A DNA stretch of 64,000 nucleotides from Deltaproteobacteria bacterium GWB2_55_19 (GCA_001797465.1 MGPQ01000009.1:1-64000); one strand, 5' to 3'. Counted from the stretch's first letter, positions 1 through 8,465 are shown. A program made the numbers and translations. The notes: generated from the letters alone by a model not told the origin.

Positions 1-115
1 TATCCTCTGCCGTCGGGTGGCCGGTGTTCCCCTCGAGGAACTTAAGTATCGCTATCCTCTGCGGCGTGAGCTTGAACCCCTTGCCCTTGTATCTGTCGAT
101 TATCTTCTGCACCAT
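1..115 (-). CDS. Fur-family transcriptional regulator, 5' part (gene runs off the window)
   Basis: Only the first 38 codons are visible. The translation reads MVQKIIDRYKGKGF and then LTPQRIAIL, followed by HPTAEDI-like residues. This is the start of the winged-helix DNA-binding domain of Fur/PerR/Zur repressors. I chose the ATG at 115 because a GAGG stands six bases upstream; an in-frame ATG at 127 has no such site. Metal-binding residues lie outside the window, so Fur, PerR and Zur cannot be separated directly. A PerR-box-like palindrome just upstream (143-157) favours a peroxide or iron sensor that represses itself. Confidence 0.75.
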   Translation of the reverse strand, partial: MVQKIIDRYKGKGFKLTPQRIAILKFLEGNTGHPTAED

Positions 116-142
116 AACCCGCCTCATAAATGAATTATTATC

Positions 143-157
143 TTAGAACAATTCTAT
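143..157. promoter_or_regulatory. Candidate Fur/PerR-type operator
   Basis: TTAGAAC-A-ATTCTAT has 7-1-7 symmetry with 5 of 7 pairs matching and a perfect inner TAGAA/TTCTA. It resembles the PerR box (TTATAATnATTATAA). It lies 28 bases upstream of the Fur-family start codon in AT-rich DNA, a usual place for autoregulation. Confidence 0.45.
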
Positions 158-385
158 TATAATACTTTTTATAATCTTGTCAAGTGGCAAGGCGCCGAGC
201 AAAATCAGTATCTAACACTTTGATTTTAAAAGTTTTTTTTTGCAAGTGCCTTTGCGCAACGGCCTGATTTACCAAAATAATCATCTTCTAAAATTATTGT
301 GTTTTTGCAGGGACTGCTTGTCTGAGGCTACAATACGACAGGGCCGAGGAGACAGGAGGGCTTACAGGATATATACAGGTTTCAC

Positions 386-413
386 TTGATTTCCGTCATG
401 TTAAAGGTAATAT
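386..413 (+). promoter_or_regulatory. Candidate sigma70 promoter for the 489-977 gene
   Basis: TTGATT at 386-391 and TAATAT at 408-413 are separated by 16 bases, about 75 bases before the ATG at 489. The rest of 128-488 holds the operator at 143-157 and AT-rich DNA in which I see no further gene. Confidence 0.4.
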
Positions 414-488
414 TTTCGTGGGATACTTCCCTAACGCTTGCCAAAGGCGCTTTTGCCGTTGTCGCCGGACAAATCAAGGAGGGTAATA

Positions 489-977
489 ATGCTCTTTTAT
501 CTCATGCACGTCATACACGTCATAACTGTCATCCTCTGGATAGGCGGCCTCGCCTTCGTCACTATGATAGTCCTCCCCATGGCCATAAGCACCCCTGACG
601 CGCTCCAGAAGGTCCTCACATTCCAGAGGGTAGAACACAGGTTCGCCAGAATCGCCCGCGCCTATAACCTCATAACCGGGATCTCCGGCTTCATAATGCT
701 CTTCCTCATGGGCTGGCATAACCTCCTCTTCACCCGCGCCGGAATCCCCTTGACCGTCATGACGCTCGTCTGGGTCTTCTGGTTCGTCATGCTCTTCGGG
801 CTCGAACCCATAATCATTAGAAAAATGCTCGCCAACATGCAGAAGGGCGGCGCGACAATGGACATAGACGGCGTATTCAGGAAATTAAACAAGATGCACT
901 ACTTCATGGTCGCAATCTCCATGGCCGCCGTCGTCGCGGGGGTATTGACCGCCCACGGCCCAGTGTCGCTGTACTAA
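489..977 (+). CDS. CopD/HemJ-like integral membrane protein
   Basis: A 162-residue protein with four predicted membrane segments at about residues 3-30, 60-78, 90-110 and 135-155. The first helix carries the pattern HVIHVITVILWIGG, with a His and Trp placed as in CopD/HemJ-type membrane proteins that may bind haem or copper. The ATG at 489 follows a GGAGGG site; the frame opens 17 codons earlier but without a ribosome site. Family assignment rests on length and helix pattern only, so the ligand is unknown. The gene stands alone between the Fur-type regulator and a repeat. Confidence 0.55.
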   Translation: MLFYLMHVIHVITVILWIGGLAFVTMIVLPMAISTPDALQKVLTFQRVEHRFARIARAYNLITGISGFIMLFLMGWHNLLFTRAGIPLTVMTLVWVFWFVMLFGLEPIIIRKMLANMQKGGATMDIDGVFRKLNKMHYFMVAISMAAVVAGVLTAHGPVSLY

Positions 978-1033
978 AAAACATTGAGAATTACACGCCC
1001 ATGAGTATCTGTAAAATGTCTTTAAAAAATCCG

Positions 1034-1177
1034 GGGCATGGGTGAGCGAAGCCTAAGGAAGACAGAGATGAGCGCGCCGGGGGAGATTAAACGCGAAGCG
1101 CGTCTTCGGGGCGAGCGAGCGGGCTGGGGAGGAAGAAAGCGAGCGAATCCCATGCCCTAAAGCGCCCGGCAGGGCGC
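1034..1177 (-). repeat. Dispersed repeat family A, copy 1
   Basis: The core 1034-1157 is bounded by GGGCATGGG and its inverse. Beside it is a GCGCCC/GGGCGC hairpin at 1162-1177. The element is almost the reverse complement of the copy at 50208-50349 and is related to 2654-2905 and 15724-15970. No coding capacity is apparent. Confidence 0.75.
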
Positions 1178-1228
1178 AAAGTCAAAATCCCAAAAGGCTC
1201 AAGATTCCCTTACAAAAAAACTCACGTA

Positions 1229-1750
1229 TCAACCTATCCCCTCCAGGCCGAGGAGGGTTTCTTTAATGGAGAGGCCGCCGGTATAGCCGCCGAGGTTGCC
1301 GTCTTTTCTGATTATCCTGTGGCAGGGGATTATTATGGGTATGGGGTTTCTGCCGCAGGCACTGCCAGCGGCGCGCGCGGCCTTGGGGTTGCCTGAGGCA
1401 TGCGCGAGCCCGGAGTAGCTTATGGTCTTGCCCCAGGGTACAGAGGCGAGCGCCTTCCAGATCTTTAGCTCAAACTCGGTTCCAAGCGGGGAAAGCGGGA
1501 GGTCAAAGGAAAAGGACTTGCCCGAGAAGTATCTGTCGAGGGCCTTTCCGGCCTTGAATGCGTCAGGGCCGTTTTTCAACAACGCGCCGTACTTTTCTTT
1601 CATCCTTTTAAGGAACGCCTGAACGCCGCCCTTCGGGCTTATGACGAGATCGGTTATCGCCGAACCGGACGACGCTAAAAAGAGCGTCCCCAAGGGGGAC
1701 GCGTACTCGAAGAAGATTCCCGGCAAGGCATGTTTTTTGAATATCTCCAT
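1229..1750 (-). CDS. ogt: Methylated-DNA--protein-cysteine methyltransferase
   Basis: This 173-residue suicide enzyme moves methyl or alkyl groups from O6-alkylguanine in DNA to its own cysteine. The active-site motif IPCHRII places the nucleophile at Cys143. Just before it is the helix-turn-helix region with GNPKAARAAGSACGRNP, which binds the DNA minor groove. Length and domain order match Ogt/AdaB. It is divergent from the rhodanese gene with 52 bases between starts. The AAAGG before the ATG touches it with no spacer, so translation may be weak. Confidence 0.93.
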   Translation of the reverse strand: MEIFKKHALPGIFFEYASPLGTLFLASSGSAITDLVISPKGGVQAFLKRMKEKYGALLKNGPDAFKAGKALDRYFSGKSFSFDLPLSPLGTEFELKIWKALASVPWGKTISYSGLAHASGNPKAARAAGSACGRNPIPIIIPCHRIIRKDGNLGGYTGGLSIKETLLGLEGIG

Positions 1751-1802
1751 CCTTTAAGTATATGATAAAATGGCATAAATTAAAATCGTAAAAGGAGGCA
1801 CC

Positions 1803-2183
1803 ATGTTCAAAAAGGTCTTTATCCTCTTTGCGTTCCTCTTTGTCGCGCTATCGTTCCGGAGCGCGGAGGCCGGGCACAAGGTCATAACAGGGCCTGAGCT
1901 CGAAACGATAATGAAGGACGGGCAACCCGTCGTGATAGTGGACGTCAGAGAGACAGAGCTCTACTCAAAGGGGCACGTCCCCGGCGCAATAAACATCCCT
2001 TACGAGGACAATTCGCAGAAGCGGGTCCTGAAAGAGCTGAACCCAAAGGACAGGATAGTATTTATCTGCCACGGCGGCCCGATGGGCGATGAGCTTGCCG
2101 ACATACTCGTAAACAGCGGTTTCAAGAGCGTCTACAACGTCGCTGGCGGCATGAAAAAGTGGAAGGGAACGCTGGCGAAATAA
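1803..2183 (+). CDS. Exported rhodanese-domain protein
   Basis: This 126-residue protein starts with a signal peptide (basic start, hydrophobic core, likely cleavage after AEA at residue 23). One rhodanese domain follows. The catalytic loop is ICHGGPMGDELA with Cys89, and the CH1-like DVRE motif is at residues 47-50. Single-domain periplasmic rhodaneses transfer sulfane sulfur or act in sulfur and metalloid chemistry; the substrate is not evident. AGGAGG precedes the ATG at good spacing. The next gene starts four bases after the stop, so the two probably share a transcript. Confidence 0.88.
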   Translation: MFKKVFILFAFLFVALSFRSAEAGHKVITGPELETIMKDGQPVVIVDVRETELYSKGHVPGAINIPYEDNSQKRVLKELNPKDRIVFICHGGPMGDELADILVNSGFKSVYNVAGGMKKWKGTLAK

Positions 2184-2187
2184 CAGG

Positions 2188-2589
2188 ATGAACATCAAGC
2201 TCGCTCTCCTCACATGGGTCCTCATGGTATTGTTCGCCATCGGGAACGGCGTATTCGCCGAGTTCGTGCTGGCAAAGGCGCTCGGCGCGTACCCAGTCCA
2301 TCTCTACAAGACCGTTCTCGCGATAGCCGTTATATTCATCGCCTCTCGCCTGTACCTTGAGCGCGCATACCCTGACGGTGCGACAGTAAACGCCGCGATA
2401 TATACCGGCCTCCTCTGGTCTGCCTCGTCCATCGTCTTCGAGTTCGGCTTCGGCCACTTCATAGTCGGCCTACCGATGGAGAAGATCGTCGCGGAGTACA
2501 GGATATCGGAAGGCAGGCTCTGGTCGCTGGTCATCGTATCCGAGCTCATATTCCCCACCCTCAACTTCTTCATCTCATTCAGGGATTAA
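2188..2589 (+). CDS. Conserved small integral membrane protein
   Basis: This 133-residue protein has four hydrophobic stretches at about 3-25, 40-57, 70-92 and 112-130. The most distinctive part is FEFGFGHFIVG followed by a charged loop and GRLWSL. I have seen this pattern in uncharacterised membrane proteins but know no function. It starts four bases after the rhodanese stop, so a role linked to that protein is possible but only inferred. Family A copy 2 lies downstream, and its hairpin plus T-run may terminate this transcript. Confidence 0.6.
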   Translation: MNIKLALLTWVLMVLFAIGNGVFAEFVLAKALGAYPVHLYKTVLAIAVIFIASRLYLERAYPDGATVNAAIYTGLLWSASSIVFEFGFGHFIVGLPMEKIVAEYRISEGRLWSLVIVSELIFPTLNFFISFRD

Positions 2590-2653
2590 TCCAAACTCAG
2601 CCTCATGAATATGCGCTTGATGGCCAATTCCATTTTTTTGCTAAAAGCCTTTT

Positions 2654-2905
2654 GCGCCCTGCCGGGCTTTTTTCGGCATTGGGCTTCGCTCCCGCCGCCC
2701 TCCCCCTCCCGCTAGGCGCGGGGCCAGAGTTTTTCGGAAGCTATTAAGGTTAGTGTAACCTAATCGTCTCGATATGAGCTTTGCCCGTCCGGCGAGGACC
2801 ATTCGCTCGCCTCTTAGGGCGCTTCGCGCCTTTTTACTTCCTCGGACGCTCACGCTTCGCGATATTGCTTCCTCCCTTAAGGTCGCTCACCCCATGCCTG
2901 GGGTT
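2654..2905 (+). repeat. Dispersed repeat family A, copy 2, with a nested family C unit
   Basis: The copy begins with a GCCC/GGGC hairpin and six T (2656-2673), which could end the upstream transcript. It closes at CCCCATGCC (2891-2899). Inside, 2717-2803 is an inverted family C unit ending in TTTGCCCGTCCGGCGAGGACC. The same nested arrangement occurs at 15724-15970. A further GC-rich tail shared with that copy (GGCGCAGGGCGGAG) continues to about 3058. Region 2590-3158 holds no credible gene; open frames in it are repeat artefacts. Confidence 0.75.
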
Positions 2906-3078
2906 TCTGAAAAGCAAAAAAAATTTGTTCCGTTTTACCAACACACAGGCGCAGGGCGGAGAACGCATAAGGGAGGCGGAGGCGAGCGGGTGGGAGAGGA
3001 AGGAAGCGTTAGGGGCCCCTGCGGATAAGCGCGCGGAGCGTGCAAAAAGGCCTTAGCACTTCTCAATAAAAAGTGGAC

Positions 3079-3107
3079 AAAAAAAAACACCCCGCTCACG
3101 CGGGGTG
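3079..3107 (-). terminator. Intrinsic terminator of the M23 peptidase gene
   Basis: On the minus strand CACCCCGC-GTGA-GCGGGGTG forms an eight-pair stem, followed by a run of T (A at 3079-3087 on plus). It lies about 50 bases past the peptidase stop. Confidence 0.85.
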
Positions 3108-3158
3108 CCTCATTCTCAATGGATTTTACAATCTGATAATCAGTCCCCTGCCAAACTC

Positions 3159-4496
3159 CTAAAGCCCCTTTGTGGTTGCGGCCTTCCCAACGGTCCCTTT
3201 GGAAGCCGTTACCGTGACATCGCCCGAGAGCTTCCTTGCGGCCTCGTCCTTTACGGCCGCGAAGCGCTGTTTTTCCTTCTTCGATATCGCGCGGTCAGAA
3301 ACTGCCTTGATGGACAAGGGGTTTATGAGGCTTTTTCCCAGATGTACTTCGTAATGGAGGTGCGGGCCGGTAGAGATGCCCGTCGAGCCTACAAAGCCTA
3401 TGACCGAGCCCTGGTCGACCTTCGCGCCGGTCCTCACGCCCTTGGCTATCCTGGACAAGTGGCCGTAGGCGGTTGAATAATTGTTATTGTGCTTTATCAT
3501 CACGAAGTTCCCGTACCCGCCCTTCCACCCGGCGTATGCGACCCTGCCGCTTCCGGCGGACTCGATAGGCGTGCCTGTCGGCGCGGCGTAGTCTATGCCG
3601 TGATGCGGCCTGTACCTCTTGAGTATCGGGTGGAACCTGCCTTTCGAGAAGTGGCTCGTTATCCTTCTGAAGCGCAAGGGCGACTTAAGGAGCGTCCTCC
3701 TGAGGGACTTTCCGTCGGCGTCGTAATAGCTCCCGCCGTCGGCACCCTCGAAGTAATAGGCCGTATACTTCTTTCCGTCGTTCACCATCTCGGCCCCGAG
3801 TATGCGCCCGGTCTTCCCCGGCGCGCCGTCTATATAGAGGACCTCTGCGAGTATGCTGAAGGAGTCCCCCTTCCTTATGTCTGAGGCGAAGTCCACGTCC
3901 CACGCGAATATATCAGAGAGTGCCATTATCGCCTGCGGGTCCGCCCCTGCCTTTATGCCGTCCTCATACAATGAGTTCTCGATCGTCCCTGAGATGACGG
4001 CCTCCCTCATCTCGTGCGGGAGCTCGGCCTTGGCCGCCTTAAACGAGTCTTCGCCGTCCCTCTCTATCAGGAGGGTGGCGACGTCGCTGTACTTGTACTC
4101 TATCTTCTCCAGCCTGTCGTCTTTTGTGAAGACGCGGAGCACCGTATCTTTCTTAAGGCGCTTGAGGTCGTATATCTGTTTCGCCGCGCCCCTTATCTCC
4201 TCGGCCTCGGCCCCCGGGACGTTCAACACGGACATTATCTGATGGAAGGTGTTCTTGTCCGAGAGCCTGAAGTCGTAGCGCGCGACAAGCGGCGTGTCAT
4301 TAAACGCGGTTTCCGCGCCGACGGAGGGCGTAGCGGCCTTTATTATCGCGCCTGTGTTGTCTTTGTTTGATGAGGCTTCGGGGCTCAGGAAAAAGATTAT
4401 CGTCAGAAAGAGGGCAACGCCGGAGAGCGCCGCGATGATGAAGGGCCTGTGATTTTTGCGCGCCTCTTGCACGTTAAGAGCGCTGTTTTTTTCCAT
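3159..4496 (-). CDS. M23-family murein endopeptidase, membrane anchored
   Basis: This 445-residue protein has an N-terminal membrane anchor at about residues 18-37, a long OapA/LysM-like middle region and a C-terminal LytM/peptidase M23 domain. The zinc and catalytic residues are visible: HHGID (His299, Asp303), a His at 346 and HLH (His379, His381). Such enzymes cut peptide cross-links in peptidoglycan during growth, like MepM. The start at 4496 is chosen over an upstream in-frame ATG because AGGAGGGG precedes it at good spacing. A low-complexity Ser/Thr/Lys tail follows the peptidase domain. The gene is monocistronic with its own terminator. Confidence 0.9.
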   Translation of the reverse strand: MEKNSALNVQEARKNHRPFIIAALSGVALFLTIIFFLSPEASSNKDNTGAIIKAATPSVGAETAFNDTPLVARYDFRLSDKNTFHQIMSVLNVPGAEAEEIRGAAKQIYDLKRLKKDTVLRVFTKDDRLEKIEYKYSDVATLLIERDGEDSFKAAKAELPHEMREAVISGTIENSLYEDGIKAGADPQAIMALSDIFAWDVDFASDIRKGDSFSILAEVLYIDGAPGKTGRILGAEMVNDGKKYTAYYFEGADGGSYYDADGKSLRRTLLKSPLRFRRITSHFSKGRFHPILKRYRPHHGIDYAAPTGTPIESAGSGRVAYAGWKGGYGNFVMIKHNNNYSTAYGHLSRIAKGVRTGAKVDQGSVIGFVGSTGISTGPHLHYEVHLGKSLINPLSIKAVSDRAISKKEKQRFAAVKDEAARKLSGDVTVTASKGTVGKAATTKGL

Positions 4497-4669
4497 CCGT
4501 ACCCCTCCTTTTTCAGGTGGATCTTCACGGTATGATGTCAAAGCCTTTTCCGTCCCTCCGTTTTTGGCGAGTCCGATGATTTTCCAGCAAATCTTATTAG
4601 AAAAAGGCCCGCGCTGTCAAGGACTTGTTTCCGCTTTTCATGAAAATCCCGCGCGTGTAACCTGGGCCC

Positions 4670-4698
4670 TTGACATATTCGCCCCGCCGCAGTAATCT
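4670..4698 (+). promoter_or_regulatory. Candidate sigma70 promoter of the HD-GYP gene
   Basis: TTGACA at 4670-4675 and TAATCT at 4693-4698 are separated by exactly 17 bases, leaving about 8 bases of leader before the AGGA and the ATG at 4713. Confidence 0.55.
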
Positions 4699-4712
4699 TT
4701 TTCCAGGACTAT

Positions 4713-5813
4713 ATGCCGGAAGAAGAAAAAACCCTTACACCCGCATTAAGCAGGGACAAAAAGGCCAGGATACTCGTCGCTGACGACGACAGGTTCTACC
4801 TGGAGGTATTCTCCGACCTCATACGGGAGCTCGGCCACGACTTCGCCACGGCGGAGAACGGGCTCGAGGCGATTGAAAAGGTCCGCTCCTTTCAGCCCGA
4901 CCTCCTTATCATAGACGTCGTCATGCCGGGCATGAACGGGTTCGAGGTGACGGAGAGGCTCCGCGAAGACCCTCTCACCATGCACCTCCCGGTCATGATC
5001 GTCACCTCTCTCTCGGACAGGGAATCCAAGATAACAGGCCTCCTTAACGGCGCCGACGAGCTCCTCTGCAAGCCGGTGGACGAAAACGAGTTCCGATTAA
5101 GGATCAGGAACCTCCTCAAGGTCAAGAAGTACGAGGACTTCCTCGTGGAACACGGGAAGGCGCTCGAGGGCGAGGTCGTAGACAAGAGCGCGCAGTTGGA
5201 GAGCGCCTTTGAGAAGATCAGGAACGGATACATAGAGACCGTCTATCGATTGACGCTCGCCGCCGAGTCCCGCGACAAGGAGACCGGCGGGCACATAAGG
5301 AGGATCAGCCTCTATTCGCAATTGCTCGCGAGATACCTGGGCCTTAAGGAGCCGGAGGTCGAGGCGATATTCTTCGCCTCCCCCATGCACGACATAGGGA
5401 AAATTGGGATACCGGATTCCATTCTCCTTAAAAAGGGCGGGCACACGAAAGAAGAGTCCGAGGTGATGAGGACTCACACGACAATAGGCGCGAATATACT
5501 CAAGGGGTCGGATTCCGAGATACTTAAAGCCGCCGAGGACATAGCCCTTAACCACCACGAGAGCTGGAACGGGGCTGGATATCCGCGCGCCATACGCGGG
5601 GAGGAGATACCGATCTCCGGGAGGATCGTGAACATCGTCGACATCTACGACGCGCTACGCTCGCGCCGCCCGTACAAGGAGCCCTTCCCCCACGAGGCCG
5701 CCTGCAAGATAATCGACGGGACCGAGGAGCGGTTCGACCCACTGATATTCAAGGCCTTCCACGATTGCGCCGAAGAGTTCAGGAGGCTCTTCGACGAGAA
5801 CCAGGAGGATTAG
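4713..5813 (+). CDS. Response regulator with HD-GYP output domain
   Basis: This 366-residue protein has a receiver domain at residues 18-137 with the phosphorylated Asp68, the acidic cluster DDD at 24-26 and Lys120. A short coiled linker follows, then an HD-GYP phosphodiesterase domain. The HD pair is at 226-227 (MHDIGKIGIPD), followed by NHHE and NGAGYP, where the family consensus reads GxGYP. HD-GYP proteins usually hydrolyse cyclic di-GMP or cGAMP. No partner histidine kinase is adjacent. It is close to the RpfG-like response-regulator family and may connect to the exopolysaccharide cluster, but that is inference. Confidence 0.92.
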   Translation: MPEEEKTLTPALSRDKKARILVADDDRFYLEVFSDLIRELGHDFATAENGLEAIEKVRSFQPDLLIIDVVMPGMNGFEVTERLREDPLTMHLPVMIVTSLSDRESKITGLLNGADELLCKPVDENEFRLRIRNLLKVKKYEDFLVEHGKALEGEVVDKSAQLESAFEKIRNGYIETVYRLTLAAESRDKETGGHIRRISLYSQLLARYLGLKEPEVEAIFFASPMHDIGKIGIPDSILLKKGGHTKEESEVMRTHTTIGANILKGSDSEILKAAEDIALNHHESWNGAGYPRAIRGEEIPISGRIVNIVDIYDALRSRRPYKEPFPHEAACKIIDGTEERFDPLIFKAFHDCAEEFRRLFDENQED

Positions 5814-5870
5814 CCCGCTCCGCCCCGCTGTTTTTTCACCGGACGTATCAGGGGAGGGAAAGCAATACCG

Positions 5871-5900
5871 TCATTCCCGCACGCCTTAAGCGGGAATCCA
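5871..5900. repeat. REP-like short palindrome
   Basis: ATTCCCGC and GCGGGAAT face each other across a nine-base loop within the widespread TCATTCCCGC...GCGGGAATCCA motif. It lies downstream of the HD-GYP gene and may act as a transcript end. Confidence 0.6.
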
Positions 5901-5953
5901 GTGTCTCTTAAACGAAGCGGCGTTTTATATGGCGAAGTGGTTATACGAATTAT

Positions 5954-5980
5954 AGGGTTCAGGTTGCAAACCTGAACCCT
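5954..5980. other. Perfect 12-bp hairpin
   Basis: AGGGTTCAGGTT, a GCA loop and the exact inverse form a stem without mismatches. There is no T-run on either side, so it is not a classic terminator. It sits between convergent genes next to a family B repeat. Confidence 0.55.
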
Positions 5981-6028
5981 CCGTAGAAAACCCTTTACAG
6001 CCTGCCACAGTGGATTTTCCGGCTTAGC

Positions 6029-6150
6029 GGGTTGCTCAAAAAGCTCCAGATGCGAGGCGTCGAGAAGTGAGTAACGAGGCGTACTTTTTCGTACGCCGCA
6101 GGGACGAACGCCGAAGACAACAAAGCAGATGGACTTTTTGAGCGGCCCTT
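6029..6150 (-). repeat. Stop-codon palindrome family B, copy 1
   Basis: An imperfect palindrome. The outer arms are GGTTGCTCAAAAAG and CTTTTTGAGCGGCC, and the inner hairpin is GGCGTAC/GTACGCC at about 6086-6106. Its right end touches the stop codon of the ChaN-like gene (6151-6153). The same family occurs at 20655, 29917, 34615 and, in divergent form, 31752. Confidence 0.85.
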
Positions 6151-7023
6151 CTACCTTAGCGACCACTCCTCCACCCACACATAATCCGCGTCCTTCGCGG
6201 TTATCGTCTCGAACGCTATCCTCTTCGATTCCTCCGGGAGTATCACGACTGACGTGAAGCGCGAGCGCCTCTCTATCTGCGAGGGGATGCCGCGCTTCCA
6301 CGAGTGCCCGCCGCCGGCGAGTATGACCATCTTGAGGCCCGGGGACTCGTTAAGGTACTCTACCGCCCTCTTGGCCATGCCGGCGTCCCAGACCATCTGC
6401 GCCTCGCAGAAGTTCTTGAACGAGGAGTCCTCCATCGCGTGCTCCTCCATCGCCCCCCTTATGAACTCCTCGTACTCCTGGTCTATGTCACAGGTGAGAC
6501 CCTGCGGGAGCTCCGAGAGCTCCTCGGGCCCGAGCGCGGCAAACCCGTTCTTAAAGACCTTGTGGATGATCTTCCTCGAGACGTTCAGTCCGACGAGCGG
6601 TATCCGTTTCTCCTTCGCGTACAGGAATATCTCCCTGTACTGAGGCCACGGCACCAGCCAGTTCCTCGCGTAGACCTTCCGGAACTCGTCCTCACCCATG
6701 TCGGCGCCGACCCATCTGTCCAAAGAGGCCTGGTCCTCCGCCCTGAACATCTCAAGCCCTATGGCGAACCCGGCCCCCGCCTCTTTAAGCGCCCTGATGA
6801 CCTTGAGCTGGAGCTCGTGGTGGGCCATCCTGGTGTGCACTTCCCCGACGAACACGAGGTCGCGCCCCTTGATTTCCGCAACCAACTCAAGGACGCCCAC
6901 CTCGGACATCTCCGGGACCTTAAGGAACCTCTGGTGCGTGCACCCAGGGAATATCCCCGCGGCCAAAAGGAGGGCGAGGAACGCGAGCGCCTCCCCTGCC
7001 TTCCTTAAAAGCGGTCTTTTCAT
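6151..7023 (-). CDS. ChaN-family haem-binding lipoprotein
   Basis: A 290-residue lipoprotein. The N-terminal signal ends in a lipobox-like FPGC at about residue 27, so it should be lipid-anchored. The rest matches the ChaN/DUF399 fold: VFVGEVHTRMAHHELQ near the start, IGLEMF, and GGGHSWKRGIP near the end. The best known member, ChaN of Campylobacter, binds haem as a dimer and is tied to iron uptake. I chose the ATG at 7023 because it gives a proper signal peptide and follows an AGGGGG. It lies 73 bases after citrate synthase, possibly co-transcribed. A family B palindrome begins at its stop codon. Confidence 0.85.
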   Translation of the reverse strand: MKRPLLRKAGEALAFLALLLAAGIFPGCTHQRFLKVPEMSEVGVLELVAEIKGRDLVFVGEVHTRMAHHELQLKVIRALKEAGAGFAIGLEMFRAEDQASLDRWVGADMGEDEFRKVYARNWLVPWPQYREIFLYAKEKRIPLVGLNVSRKIIHKVFKNGFAALGPEELSELPQGLTCDIDQEYEEFIRGAMEEHAMEDSSFKNFCEAQMVWDAGMAKRAVEYLNESPGLKMVILAGGGHSWKRGIPSQIERRSRFTSVVILPEESKRIAFETITAKDADYVWVEEWSLR

Positions 7024-7096
7024 TAAGCCCCCTGCGCCTCCAATGCGCCGGAGGGCGGTTGTTGTGGATAAGGCCCTGCGGGAAGGGCCTGAAGGG

Positions 7097-8245
7097 TTAT
7101 CTCTCGCCAACCGGCGCGTAGACCTGCGCGCGAAGCCCCGTGTACTTCTGCGTGGGCCTGTATATGCGGTTGGTCTTCAGCTGTTCCATCCAGTGCGCGA
7201 GCCAGCCCGCGACCCTGCCCATAGCGAATATCGGCGTAAAGAGCTCGGTCGGGATCCCTATGGCCTTGAAGACTATCCCTGAATAGAAGTCGACGTTCGG
7301 GTGGAGGTGCTTCATCTCGAGCTTTTCCTTGACGACGGATTCGATCTCAGCGGATATCTCGATAGTCCGGAGGTCTATCGCCTTGTGGCCGGCGAGCTCC
7401 CGTATGAACCCCTTCAGGACCTCGCCCCTCGGGTCCCTTGTCCGGTAGACCCTGTGCCCCACGCCCATTATCTTCTCTTTCCTCTCGAGCTTGCGCTCGA
7501 TGTACGGCCGGACGTTCTCCTTCGAGCCTATCTCGTCTATCATGTGGACGACCTCCTCGTTCGCTCCGCCGTGGAGGGGGCCGGAGAGCGTGCCTATGGC
7601 GGATGAGACTACCGTATAGGGGTCGGCGAGCGTGGAACCGACGACGCGCGCGCTGAAGGTGGAGGCGTTCATCGTGTGGTCGGCGTGGAGCGTCAACATC
7701 GCGTCCAGTATCTGCTCGACGAGCGCCGAAGGCTCGTGCTCGTTCAGCATGTAGTAGAAGTTCGCGGCAAACGACAGGTCGTTCCGGGGCTGTATTGGCG
7801 CGTCCCCGTGTTTAAGCCTCATGCACGCGGCCACTATCGTCGGCATCTTCGCTATGAGCCGCACCGCCGACCAGTACCGCGTCTCGGCGTCGAGCGTGTC
7901 GCGCGCCGGGTAGTACATCCCCATCGCCGAGGTGACGGCCTGGAGATAGTGCATCGGGTGGCCGTTCTCGGGCAGGTACTCCATCATGCGGAGTATCTTT
8001 AATTTGAGCCTCGTATGATAGGTGATGTCGGTACGCCACTTGTCCAGCTCGTCTTTTTTCGGCAGACGGCCGAAGATGAGGAGCCAGGCGGTCTCAAGGA
8101 AGTCGCTCTTTTCCGCGAGCGCCTCCACGGTGATGCCCCTGTACTCGAGTATCCCAGCCTCTCCGTCTATGAAGCTTATGGCGGATTCCGCGGCCGGTAT
8201 TCCCTCAAGCCCAGGCACTACGTCCATCATGAGTTTCTCATCCAT
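7097..8245 (-). CDS. gltA: Citrate synthase
   Basis: This 382-residue enzyme joins acetyl-CoA and oxaloacetate to citrate. The catalytic triad is visible as His225 in GPLHGGANE, His264 in MGVGHRVY and Asp319 in NVDFYSG. HADHTMNASTF is also typical. Its short, dimeric-type length matches bacterial type I citrate synthases and 2-methylcitrate synthase relatives, but no prp genes are near. With the mdh-to-kor block 10-30 kb away it could serve an oxidative cycle or a reversed oxidative cycle; no ATP-citrate lyase is present here to settle this. Confidence 0.93.
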   Translation of the reverse strand: MDEKLMMDVVPGLEGIPAAESAISFIDGEAGILEYRGITVEALAEKSDFLETAWLLIFGRLPKKDELDKWRTDITYHTRLKLKILRMMEYLPENGHPMHYLQAVTSAMGMYYPARDTLDAETRYWSAVRLIAKMPTIVAACMRLKHGDAPIQPRNDLSFAANFYYMLNEHEPSALVEQILDAMLTLHADHTMNASTFSARVVGSTLADPYTVVSSAIGTLSGPLHGGANEEVVHMIDEIGSKENVRPYIERKLERKEKIMGVGHRVYRTRDPRGEVLKGFIRELAGHKAIDLRTIEISAEIESVVKEKLEMKHLHPNVDFYSGIVFKAIGIPTELFTPIFAMGRVAGWLAHWMEQLKTNRIYRPTQKYTGLRAQVYAPVGER

Positions 8246-8315
8246 ATCGGTTCACGTCCTTTTTGGGGGAGGTTAGAGCTTACCACCATTTCGGCGCTTT
8301 TGCAATTTTGCTTGA

Positions 8316-8407
8316 GGTCCTGGCCGGACTGGCAGATTTCGTGTCATTTGGTTTTGCCTCGGGTAGCCTAAGCGTCCCGATTTGAGATTGGCCGTGCGCC
8401 GAGTACC
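8316..8407 (+). repeat. Dispersed repeat family C, copy 1
   Basis: The unit starts GTCCTGGCCGGACTGGCAGA and ends TTGGCCGTGCGCCGAGTACC. It is a diverged copy of the ~92-bp unit at 10964, 18566, 26702 and 41340 (inverted). It fills the space between the citrate synthase start and the csp terminator. Confidence 0.65.
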
Positions 8408-8446
8408 AAAAAAAAGGCCTTCGCCCCTGTTGGGGTGAAGGCCTTT
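8408..8446 (-). terminator. Intrinsic terminator of the cold-shock gene
   Basis: On the minus strand AAAGGCCTTC plus a CCCC/GGGG inner stem pairs with its inverse across a four-base loop and is followed by eight T. It begins 20 bases past the csp stop. Confidence 0.88.
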
Positions 8447-8465
8447 GCCGCAGATAGTCTGCGGA

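Noticed and set aside
386-598. A 70-codon frame overlapping the membrane-protein start
   Set aside because: Out of frame with the well-supported 489-977 gene and contains the promoter; basic, low-complexity product.
2641-3056. Open frames of 70-91 codons in the 2.6-3.1 kb region
   Set aside because: They lie within family A/C repeats, have Arg/Pro-rich translations and lack ribosome sites.
5871-6150. A small RNA gene in the convergent region
   Set aside because: The hairpins here are explained by a REP-like motif, a free palindrome and a family B repeat; no promoter is visible.
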